Translations under genes and position numbers: made by a program
The notes under the pieces: generated by a model
Told to the model about the DNA's origin: nothing
The model's database searches: none
What the model saw: only the letters and a program-made list of their open reading frames with translations
Shown: positions 1 to 5,825 of the stretch, one piece after another
Numbering within the stretch: position 1 is the stretch's first letter
Layout: every line of letters starts with the position of its first letter
Assembly (NCBI GenBank): GCA_025774615.1
Contig: JALGVQ010000253.1
Coordinates: forward strand, 1 to 5,836
From: a bacterium
Lineage (GTDB): Bacteria > Blakebacterota > Blakebacteria > Blakebacterales > Blakebacteraceae
DNA length: 5,836 nt
Direction: 5' to 3'

Positions 1-992
1 CCGTGCGGAACCGCTACAAGGGCGTCGATCAGACGTCGCGCGAGATCATCGGAGAGGACCTCTGTACCCACCATGCCTGAGGTTATCTCGATCACGAGTC
101 CGGGATCGATCTTTCCGAACTCTCCCATGAACTCAACCGTGAGTTCTTCGGTCACGGTGCGGATACGATCCAGGGATCCCTCGGCGGCTCTGATGCCGGC
201 AAAGGCTTCCCGCGGGATCGCGTTATGCAGCATACCCCCCTCGATCGTGGCCGTGTCGAATTCGATGCCGGAAATGCGGAAAGTCTGGAGCAGTCTGACG
301 AGCAGTTTGAGGGCATTGGCACGGTTCTCGTGGACGTCGACCCCGGAGTGGCCACCCCTCAGTCCCTTGACTGTTATCTGGATCTCTTCCGGAAGGGTTG
401 AGGTCTTCTTCTCGAGGTCGAAGAAGGTGTGCTGGTCCGCGCCGCCAGCGCACCCGATGTAGAACGCGGCGTCCTCTTCAGTATCGAGGTTGATCAGCAT
501 ACGTCCTGTAAGGAGCGTTTCATCCAGCTCGGTAGCACCCGTAAGGCCAGTCTCCTCATCGACGGTGAAGAGGAGTTCAAGAGGTGGATGTACACATTCC
601 GGGTCGGACGCGGCCGCCATGCTGAGCGCTATCCCGACACCATTGTCTGCTCCGAGAGTGGTCTCAGGAGCAACCACCCAGTCACCATCGATCACCGCTT
701 CGATCGCGTCGGTAAGGAAATCGTGGTCTGAATCCCGATTTTTCTCCGGGACCATGTCGACGTGTCCCTGCAGAACGACGGGTGCCGCCTCTTTGTTTTC
801 ATCGGTCGCTGGAACGGAGACAACGAGATTGCCGGCAGCGTCTTCCTGGACGCCGAATCCTCTCTCCTCAGCCCATGCTTTCAGCCATGCCTGTATCTTC
901 TCTTCGTGTTTTGAAGGTCGGGGAATCTTCCTGATCTCATCGAAATATTCCCATACTACACGAGGCTCGAGTTCTGAGAGGGTATTGCTCAT
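1..992 (-). CDS. pepD: Aminoacyl-histidine dipeptidase (PepD, peptidase family M20C), partial: C-terminus outside window
   Basis: Cytosolic two-metal dipeptidase that hydrolyses Xaa-His (carnosine-type) and other dipeptides. I translated 330 codons on the minus strand without a stop; the family is usually about 480-490 residues, so roughly 150 C-terminal residues, including the last metal-binding His, lie beyond position 1. M20 landmarks are all present: QGHVDM (H77 metal ligand, D79), LGADNG (bridging D116), DEETG (general base E146, ligand E147), NLDTEE (D170) and GGHSG (H215) in the lid/dimerisation domain. As I recall the Vibrio PepD numbering, the metal-site residues match with a constant offset of about three. 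The start is ATG at 992-990: a GGAG lies 7 nt upstream, and the ATG at 998 is followed at once by TGA. It lies 117 nt downstream of the AmrS-like gene on the same strand, so co-transcription is possible but not shown. The family is clear; the exact substrate is inferred. Confidence 0.93.
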   Translation of the reverse strand, partial: MSNTLSELEPRVVWEYFDEIRKIPRPSKHEEKIQAWLKAWAEERGFGVQEDAAGNLVVSVPATDENKEAAPVVLQGHVDMVPEKNRDSDHDFLTDAIEAVIDGDWVVAPETTLGADNGVGIALSMAAASDPECVHPPLELLFTVDEETGLTGATELDETLLTGRMLINLDTEEDAAFYIGCAGGADQHTFFDLEKKTSTLPEEIQITVKGLRGGHSGVDVHENRANALKLLVRLLQTFRISGIEFDTATIEGGMLHNAIPREAFAGIRAAEGSLDRIRTVTEELTVEFMGEFGKIDPGLVIEITSGMVGTEVLSDDLARRLIDALVAVPH

Positions 993-1109
993 TCACATAC
1001 TCCGGCAGTCAGAAAGTCAGGAGTGATTAGTCTGTCTATATCACTACAGATGCATGTTCTGATAATATCAGGCGTTACGCAAGTATTTCGCGAATTATCC
1101 ATAAATCGG
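993..1109. other. Intergenic spacer between amrS-like gene and pepD, with small dyads
   Basis: Non-coding 117 nt. It contains a perfect 13-bp palindrome CTGATAATATCAG (1059-1071, arms CTGATA/TATCAG), an inverted repeat AGTGAT/ATCACT (1022-1027 and 1040-1045, 12-nt spacer) and the 8-bp palindrome TTCGCGAA just upstream. These may be operator sites for pepD. I found no convincing -35/-10 pair and no terminator with a U-tract on the minus strand, so whether pepD has its own promoter is open. Confidence 0.35.
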
Positions 1110-2198
1110 TCAGCAGTTCCAGCGACCGGCTATCACCGCTCCACAGGCAGGGCATCGGTTCCCATCCAGGTGGTTGGCCCGGATCGTGAACCCCTGCCGT
1201 TCAATGAGGATCATGCCGCAGGAGGGGCAGAGTGTGTTCTCAGTACCCTCGACCCTTCCCGGCATGTTCCCCGCATATACGTGCCGCAGTCCCCGGGAGC
1301 GGCCGATCTCAGCGGCCCGGAGCAGTGTTGCGGCCGGGGTTGGCCCCGGCTTGTCCATACGGTATTCCGGACGATACGCGGTCACATGCCAGGGAATGTC
1401 CACTGAGATTCCCGCAATGAACGATGCGATATCGTTCAGTTCCCTGTCGGAGTCATTAAATCCGGGGATCAGCAGGGAGACGATCTCAACCCACTTATCC
1501 ATTCTCACCAGCGTACGGATCGTTTCCAGCACCGGTTCCAGTCTGCCTCCCAGTCCACGATACGTTTTATCGGAGAAGGACTTCAGGTCGACTTTGAAGA
1601 AGTCGATCCAGGGGTCCAGATAAGCGAGTACCTCCGGGGTAGCGTTCCCGTTGGAGACGAATGATGTAGCAAGTCCTGCTTTGCGGGCCAGTCTGAATAT
1701 CTCAACTGCCCACTCAACAGTGATGATCGGCTCATTGTATGTGCTGCAGATTGATTTCGCTCCGGCATCGAGGGCCTGGGCAACGATCTCTTTCGCAGAT
1801 ATCGTGCGAATGGACACACCCTTCACATCATCTCTGAGCGCCTGGCTGGTGACCCAGTTCTGACAGAATGAACAGTGATAGTCACAGCCGATCATGCCGA
1901 GTGAGAGCGCGAGCGAGCCGGGGAGGGTGTGGAAGAACGGCTTCTTCTCGACCGGGTCGGTCTGAAGGGAGGTGACATATCCTCTGGGGACCCGAAGAGA
2001 GCCCTGATCATTAAATCTGACTTTGCAGATCCCTGCAGCCCCGGGAGGGATCCGGCACCGGTGAGCACAGGCCAGGCAGGCGATCCGCCCGCCTTCCAGT
2101 GGTTCACTCAGCTCGCTTTCTGTGGTGAGGTTCCCGAGACGATCCCCGAGTGATTCTCCAGATTTCTCTTTTTGTGGTGAATGCTTTACAGGAATCAT
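1110..2198 (-). CDS. amrS: AmmeMemoRadiSam-system radical SAM protein (AmrS-like, PflA-related)
   Basis: Radical S-adenosylmethionine protein related to pyruvate formate-lyase activating enzymes. Numbered from the ATG at 2198 (362 residues), it shows: a Cys cluster CLACAHRC...C (C41, C44, C48, C58) typical of this family's N-terminus; the 4Fe-4S/SAM motif CDYHCSFC (C105, C109, C112); TYNEP (153-157), a PflA-type SAM-site motif; YAGNMPG (308-314); and a C-terminal zinc ribbon of two CxxC pairs (C324/C327, C349/C352). This order matches the family that co-occurs with AMMECR1 and Memo proteins, but neither partner is in the window. The reaction is unknown to me. The start is uncertain: an in-frame GTG at 2225 would add nine residues, neither start has a good SD, and the conserved part begins only about 35 residues after the ATG. 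It is divergent from the lipoprotein gene and upstream of pepD on the same strand. Confidence 0.92.
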   Translation of the reverse strand: MIPVKHSPQKEKSGESLGDRLGNLTTESELSEPLEGGRIACLACAHRCRIPPGAAGICKVRFNDQGSLRVPRGYVTSLQTDPVEKKPFFHTLPGSLALSLGMIGCDYHCSFCQNWVTSQALRDDVKGVSIRTISAKEIVAQALDAGAKSICSTYNEPIITVEWAVEIFRLARKAGLATSFVSNGNATPEVLAYLDPWIDFFKVDLKSFSDKTYRGLGGRLEPVLETIRTLVRMDKWVEIVSLLIPGFNDSDRELNDIASFIAGISVDIPWHVTAYRPEYRMDKPGPTPAATLLRAAEIGRSRGLRHVYAGNMPGRVEGTENTLCPSCGMILIERQGFTIRANHLDGNRCPACGAVIAGRWNC

Positions 2199-2288
2199 GG
2201 TGTTAACGAGTATAGAGAGGGGCACGTCCAGTTACCAGAGGTACCATTTGCCGGACAATACCGGATCACCAATCACATGCGTTGCCCC

Positions 2289-2324
2289 ACCCAGGGAAAA
2301 GGGAACACCCAGGGAAAAGGGAAT
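2289..2324 (+). repeat. 18-bp direct tandem duplication covering the ribosome-binding site
   Basis: Two adjacent copies of an 18-bp unit (2289-2306 and 2307-2324, starting ACCCAGGGAAAAGGGAA) differ only in the last base (C versus T). The AAGGGA in the second copy lies 6 nt before the lipoprotein ATG at 2329 and serves as its likely, imperfect SD; the first copy holds an identical SD-like core 18 nt further away. Confidence 0.85.
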
Positions 2325-2328
2325 ACAG

Positions 2329-3441
2329 ATGCGCTCTCGATACAACCTGAGGACCGCAACAATCACCATTCTCGTTCTTGTGCTGATACTTGTGGGTTGC
2401 GATGCCATAAACCCCGACGACGATATCGGCTTTCAGACGACATCCCTCGTACCGGGCAGTCTGCTTTTTGCCGGCCACTCCGGCGTTTCGGGGAACACAA
2501 CGCTTGAACTGCGCGCCATCAATGTACAGACAACGAATCAAGTGCTTCTTGTGGGGTCGGGTGTTCACGATTACTCGAGTCCCGATATTGTTGACCGGGC
2601 CAATGGAACGTTCTTTATCGGATTCGGCAGAACGAATCTGAAGATCCTCGATACGTTCTTCTTCAAGGTCAAAAAGGTGAACGGGTTCGGCGCCCAGCAG
2701 CGTGCTCTCAATTTCAACCGGGAGGATCAGGAGAGTTTTACCTACATGGATGGCTCTCCCACCGCCGGTTTCGATATTATAGTTCAGAATGGGCTCGATG
2801 CCTCGCCTGTGGCAATCACCTCTGATGGCTCATCATCAATACAGAACTGGACACCCTGCTACTCACCCGACGCCCAATGGATTCTCTTCGCGAAGATTCC
2901 CGCGGGTGCCACATCGGGTTCAGGCTGCGAGCTGTGGCGGGTCCACCCTGACGGCACCGGGGCGGAAAAGCTCCCCATTACTACTGTTGAAGTGCCCACA
3001 TACGCGACCTGGAATCCTGACGGCACCGAGGTCTTCGTGCCTGGCGATTTCACCTCGTACCGGATCAGTGATGGCACGGTCGGGAAGATCGATCACGTAC
3101 GCGATCTGGACGAAGTAACCACCAAACTCGCCGTGTGGGGATATGAACTGGTCGGCAGTCCGTTGACCGGACCCACACATGAGGGGGACACAGTTTCCCA
3201 GGTCCGGCACACCTTCCCGATATCAGCGGTCTGGATGCCGGGTGACAAGCTCTATCTGGAAGCGCTGGTTGCGTATAATGACGGAATAACACCGGCACCT
3301 CATGCTGTTGCCGGCGTAGGTGTATTTGCCTGGTTGCGGGATGCCCAGGTGCTCCTGAAGAATATGAGTCCGGTCCCTGTATCGGCGACAAACTCCGAGG
3401 GCTACTCCTTGAGTATTCTGCACCCGACGATCATTCCCTGA
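2329..3441 (+). CDS. Putative lipoprotein with TolB/PD40-like beta-propeller motifs, function unknown
   Basis: 370-residue exported lipoprotein. Residues 1-23 form a signal peptide: basic N-region (R2, R4, R8), a hydrophobic stretch of I/L/V, and lipobox LVGC, with C24 predicted to be lipidated after signal peptidase II cleavage. Asp at +2 (D25) would favour inner-membrane retention by the E. coli Lol rule, which may not hold here. The middle resembles TolB/PD40 blades: TPCYSPDAQWILFAK (175-189), a CELWRVHPDGT segment (200-210) and ATWNPDGTEVFV (226-237). C177 and C200 could form a disulfide. The C-terminal 130 residues I do not recognise. The start at 2329 was chosen because it puts the signal peptide at the N-terminus; the same frame is open back to 2122, with an ATG at 2197 after AGGA, but that would place 44 polar residues before the signal. 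The gene is monocistronic by context, ending in a hairpin. A role in substrate binding or envelope assembly is only a guess. Confidence 0.8.
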   Translation: MRSRYNLRTATITILVLVLILVGCDAINPDDDIGFQTTSLVPGSLLFAGHSGVSGNTTLELRAINVQTTNQVLLVGSGVHDYSSPDIVDRANGTFFIGFGRTNLKILDTFFFKVKKVNGFGAQQRALNFNREDQESFTYMDGSPTAGFDIIVQNGLDASPVAITSDGSSSIQNWTPCYSPDAQWILFAKIPAGATSGSGCELWRVHPDGTGAEKLPITTVEVPTYATWNPDGTEVFVPGDFTSYRISDGTVGKIDHVRDLDEVTTKLAVWGYELVGSPLTGPTHEGDTVSQVRHTFPISAVWMPGDKLYLEALVAYNDGITPAPHAVAGVGVFAWLRDAQVLLKNMSPVPVSATNSEGYSLSILHPTIIP

Positions 3442-3454
3442 TCAGGCTCTCTTC

Positions 3455-3488
3455 AGACCGTGCCCGGCTCTCGAGCCGGGCACGGTCT
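3455..3488. terminator. Bidirectional hairpin terminator between convergent genes
   Basis: Perfect inverted repeat, arm AGACCGTGCCCGGCT (3455-3469) pairing with 3474-3488 across CTCG, with 15 bp of GC-rich stem. It lies between the stops of the plus-strand lipoprotein gene (3441) and the minus-strand M20 gene (3507), where a shared terminator is expected. No clean U-tract follows on either strand, so it may act with another factor or simply as a 3'-end stabiliser. Confidence 0.7.
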
Positions 3489-3506
3489 CTTACGCGATCA
3501 GATATC

Positions 3507-4757
3507 TCAGCTCTCCAGGAACAGGTGGGCCATAACAGCGGCGTCTCCCACCATATAATCGATCACACAATACTCATCCGGCATATGTGCCTGGTCGTCC
3601 ATGCGGGACCAGACTGCTGCGGGTATCCCTGCCTTCCTGAAGAATGACGCCACTGTTCCCCCTCCGATCCCCATGGGCCTGGCGTCCACACCATAGGTAT
3701 GCTTCACCGCCCTGCCAAGGGCACCGACGATAGGGGCCTCGGGGGATGTAGGCGGCGCTGCCGGCTGCCATGAGGGGGTCTCGATTCCGATCGTCACTCC
3801 GAACGTCTGCTCCACTTCCCTGACGTATACCTCGATCCTGCCGCGAACGTCATCGAGGCTGTATGCGGGCATGACCCGGCAGTCGAACGCAAAAATATCC
3901 TCACCGGGTATGGTGTTGATGTTCTCCACGTTGGCTCTCTTCATCGTGGGCTCGAATGTGCTCACCGGAGGGTCGAAGAGATCGTCCCGGACAGGGAAAT
4001 CCTCATACAGTTGTTCAAGGAGTACGATGAGGTGGGCCCCTGCCTTATGCGCGTTCACGCCATGGTCGGGTGTGGAACCGTGGGTCTGCCTGCCGCGCAC
4101 GGTAAACAGGAACCATCCGATCGATTTCTCCGCCACCTCGATCATTGTGCCATCCTCATCACCCGCGTCAGGGATGAGGAGCAGGTCATCCGGCCCGAAG
4201 AGGTCCCGGTGGTGTTCCATGAGGTATTCGGCGCCGAAGTGGCTTCCTGTCTCTTCATCGGCCACGAATGCCAGTGCCACGTCATGCGGCGGGGTTATCC
4301 CCTCCTCAAGGAGTGCCCTGAAGGCGAAGATGCCACTCACCATCCCCTGTTGATTGTCTTCCACACCTCTGCCGTACAGCTTCCCGTCCTCCTCCCTGAG
4401 CGTCCAGGGATCACCGCTCCACAGGTTCTCCTCACCTGGAGGCACCACGTCGAGATGGGTGAGTACCCAGGTCGTGTGGTCGTGCGAGGCGCCGGGGAGG
4501 CGGACGATGTAGTTCGGTCGTTCACCTTCCGGCACGTCATCTGACGGAGCAGGGTAGTATTCAGGCTCGGGGAATCCCCATCCGGAGAGACGCTCCATAA
4601 GCCAGGCGGCTTTCGCCATTTCTCCGGTTCCACCACTTGATGGACCAAGGGCTGGATGGGCGCACAGACCTCGCTGGAGTTCGATCATCTCATCTCTGGC
4701 GGCCTCAATCCTGGAAGTGACCCGCAAGAGGAGTTCGTTGTCGATGTGGTGGCCCAT
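3507..4757 (-). CDS. M20 family metallopeptidase / deacylase (ArgE/DapE/CPG2-like)
   Basis: Complete 416-residue cytosolic metallohydrolase of the M20 family, which hydrolyses peptides or N-acyl amino acids with two bound metals, usually zinc. Visible motifs: THLDVVPPG (H101 ligand, D103), YGRGVEDNQQG (bridging D134), ADEETG (general base E168, ligand E169), IPDAGD (D197 ligand), RQTHGSTP in the lid domain (H226), GIGGGT (363-368) and the last ligand His in DDQAHMPDE (H391). All expected active-site residues are present and the length is normal. The GRGVEDNQQ wording suits the general ArgE/DapE-like group rather than PepD; substrate cannot be read from sequence. Start ATG 4757-4755 follows AGGAG with 4 nt between. 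It is convergent with the lipoprotein gene, sharing the hairpin at 3455-3488, and divergent from the pseudopilin gene. No signal peptide is seen. Confidence 0.93.
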   Translation of the reverse strand: MGHHIDNELLLRVTSRIEAARDEMIELQRGLCAHPALGPSSGGTGEMAKAAWLMERLSGWGFPEPEYYPAPSDDVPEGERPNYIVRLPGASHDHTTWVLTHLDVVPPGEENLWSGDPWTLREEDGKLYGRGVEDNQQGMVSGIFAFRALLEEGITPPHDVALAFVADEETGSHFGAEYLMEHHRDLFGPDDLLLIPDAGDEDGTMIEVAEKSIGWFLFTVRGRQTHGSTPDHGVNAHKAGAHLIVLLEQLYEDFPVRDDLFDPPVSTFEPTMKRANVENINTIPGEDIFAFDCRVMPAYSLDDVRGRIEVYVREVEQTFGVTIGIETPSWQPAAPPTSPEAPIVGALGRAVKHTYGVDARPMGIGGGTVASFFRKAGIPAAVWSRMDDQAHMPDEYCVIDYMVGDAAVMAHLFLES

Positions 4758-4808
4758 ATTGCTCCTGTTCGGTATCGAGGGGCTGGTTTTGCGTCGCTGG
4801 AATAACCG

Positions 4809-4837
4809 ACTTTACTCCCGGAGACAGGGGTGGTCAA
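4809..4837 (-). promoter_or_regulatory. Candidate sigma-70-type promoter for the M20 gene
   Basis: Read on the minus strand: TTGACC (4837-4832, 5 of 6 to consensus), a 17-nt spacer, then TAAAGT (4814-4809, 4 of 6). It would give a leader of about 45 nt before the ATG at 4757, a sensible distance. The -35 box lies inside a G-rich tract. This is a pattern match only. Confidence 0.35.
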
Positions 4838-5080
4838 TGGGGGAGGGAGTGGGGGAAATGGCGGAAACCCGCCTGAATACTGATTATTCTGACGATTGAC
4901 TATATTGATGTCCAGAGAAGTGTAAGGAGGACCAGACGGTCCTGTTTCATTTTATCATGGACAGACTGTACAGAACTTTTTACTATCGCCGCTGCTTGAC
5001 CATGAAGCAAGAGCCGTTCGGAACTGAAGTACCCTAACACATGTTAATGAAATCTTACATAATCCGGCAGCTTTCATCGT
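4838..5080. other. Non-coding part of the divergent intergenic region
   Basis: I see no convincing gene here. It holds the right part of a G-rich run (to 4855), a consensus-like SD AAGGAGG (4924-4930) with no start codon at a usable distance, and an overlapping hairpin AGGACC/GGTCCT (4928-4933 and 4938-4943, AGAC loop) followed by the T-rich GTTTCATTTT. That resembles a weak plus-strand terminator or attenuator. A 26-codon reading frame at 4957-5037 has no usable SD. Confidence 0.4.
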
Positions 5081-5130
5081 AACTTGTTGATAAACAGTAA
5101 AATAGAAGTAGTAAATAATTACTTACAAAT
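5081..5130 (+). promoter_or_regulatory. AT-rich block, probable promoter region of the pseudopilin operon
   Basis: Only 10 of 50 bases are G or C, far below the flanking genes. It includes TTGATA (5087-5092), TAAAAT (5098-5103, 5 of 6 to a -10 box) and an imperfect 16-bp palindrome GTAAATAATTACTTAC (5111-5126). No -35/-10 pair has good spacing, so no exact promoter is claimed. A start site near 5110-5130 would make the downstream paired region the mRNA leader. Confidence 0.4.
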
Positions 5131-5224
5131 CGAAAGTGGTGTTGAATCAACACTCTCGAATCGTCTCTAATTCGTTGACAATCAACGAATTGTGACTGCT
5201 GAATCTGATTTGCGGTCAGAGACG
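5130..5224 (+). promoter_or_regulatory. Structured leader: hairpin plus three-way junction before the pseudopilin SD
   Basis: Hairpin I (5130-5159) has an apical dyad GTGTTGAATCAACAC (5139-5153) and a base of TCGA (5130-5133) paired with TCGA (5156-5159). Two bases later a junction begins. P1: CGTCTCT (5162-5168) with AGAGACG (5218-5224), 7 perfect pairs. P2: AATTCGTTGA (5169-5178) with TCAACGAATT (5182-5191), 10 perfect pairs, CAA loop. P3: GACTGC (5194-5199) with GCGGTC (5212-5217), 6 pairs including one G-U, extendable by four pairs past a bulged U5200 (one more G-U). P1 ends one base before the SD. It could act as a cis-regulatory RNA; the dyads could instead be DNA operators. It resembles no riboswitch class I know. 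Confidence 0.55.
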
Positions 5225-5225
5225 C

Positions 5226-5230
5226 GGAGG
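5226..5230 (+). promoter_or_regulatory. Shine-Dalgarno site fixing the pseudopilin start
   Basis: GGAGG, 4 nt before the ATG at 5235. It fixes this start over the in-frame ATG at 5262, which has no SD. It lies one base after the P1 stem of the leader structure, so folding could limit ribosome access. Confidence 0.8.
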
Positions 5231-5234
5231 CCAC

Positions 5235-5825
5235 ATGGTGTTAACCGTTATTAACAGATTCATGGCTGCCACTCGCGTGAGCAGTAACCGGTCAGGTTAT
5301 ACGATACTTGAGGTCCTCATTGTGATGAGTCTGGTGGGAGTGTTCATCGCCGCCACCATTCCCAACTTCAGCAAGATCATCCCCGAAATGAAGGTGGACA
5401 AGGCGGCCAGCAAACTGGCGTCCGATCTGCGCATGGCTCAGCAGCGGGCCATCTCGGAAATGGCGATCGTGCGTTTCAGGGCGGAAGTGGATAGTGAACG
5501 GTATTATGCCATGCTCAAGGCGCGCGATACGGGCGGACTCTGGTATCAGGATAATTATAGTGACTATGTAGAAGACCCACTGAATAGCGGCGCTATAGTA
5601 CTGATGGATTTCACCGACTCGAACAGCAAGTTCTACGGACTTGTGATACAGTCGATCGAGCCCCGGTTCGCCTATGGTGAGCAGTGGGGTTTCTATATCA
5701 GTCCTCTGGGTGACCTGCGCTGGCCCTTCGAGAATATAACCATCACCATTGCTGATCCGAAAACCGGTTATAGCCGCAGTGTGCAGATAACCTATCCGAT
5801 GGGAAAGGTTTCGGTTCTGCCGTGA
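5235..5825 (+). CDS. GspH/FimT-type pseudopilin (type II secretion or type IV pilus minor pilin)
   Basis: 196-residue prepilin-like protein. The leader (1-21) carries R8, R14 and R19 and ends in SG; prepilin peptidase should cut G21/Y22, leaving YTILEVLIVMSLVG with the invariant Glu at mature position 5 (E26). Tyr replaces the usual Phe or Met at +1. The hydrophobic helix runs to about residue 45, followed by the amphipathic segment AASKLASDLRMAQQRAIS (57-74), characteristic of GspH/FimT, and a beta-rich C-terminal domain with YISPLGDLRW (154-163) and a final PMGKVSV strand. The mature protein would sit in the inner membrane and join a pseudopilus or pilus tip. The 21-residue leader is at the long end for prepilins. 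It is the first gene after a 477-nt divergent region, with the next gene probably overlapping its stop, so it likely opens an operon. T2SS versus T4P use cannot be decided from this window. Confidence 0.9.
   Translation: MVLTVINRFMAATRVSSNRSGYTILEVLIVMSLVGVFIAATIPNFSKIIPEMKVDKAASKLASDLRMAQQRAISEMAIVRFRAEVDSERYYAMLKARDTGGLWYQDNYSDYVEDPLNSGAIVLMDFTDSNSKFYGLVIQSIEPRFAYGEQWGFYISPLGDLRWPFENITITIADPKTGYSRSVQITYPMGKVSVLP

Noticed and set aside
73-1026. Plus-strand open frames opposite pepD
   Set aside because: They are antisense shadows; the minus-strand frame carries every M20C active-site motif and has an SD.
2122-2328. In-frame extension of the lipoprotein gene upstream of 2329, including ATG 2197
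   Set aside because: It would bury the signal peptide and lipobox behind 44-69 polar residues and crosses the tandem repeat and the amrS start region.
4717-4899. 60-codon plus-strand frame at the start of the M20 gene
   Set aside because: It overlaps the M20 5' end antisense and continues into the G-rich tract, with no SD and no protein-like pattern.
4957-5037. 26-codon open frame in the intergenic region
   Set aside because: There is no usable SD at normal distance and no recognisable sequence; kept only as a possibility under the orphan-SD finding.
5175-5203. Perfect TTGACA (5175-5180) as -35 box of the pseudopilin promoter
   Set aside because: At 17-nt spacing the -10 would be GCTGAA, and nearby spacings are no better. 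The hexamer is explained by the P2 dyad and its loop.
5130-5224. Integron attC site or tRNA-like element
   Set aside because: No paired RYYYAAC/GTTRRRY core sites at the ends and no integrase or cassette context; no T-loop, CCA or anticodon-arm pattern of a tRNA.
4840-5234. c-di-GMP (GEMM) riboswitch before the pilin-like gene
   Set aside because: Considered because such riboswitches precede some pilin genes, but the conserved GEMM core sequences are absent.
5234-5245. 12-bp match CATGGTGTTAAC at 2196-2207 and 5234-5245
   Set aside because: About one such 12-bp match is expected by chance in a window this size, and the sequence around it differs.
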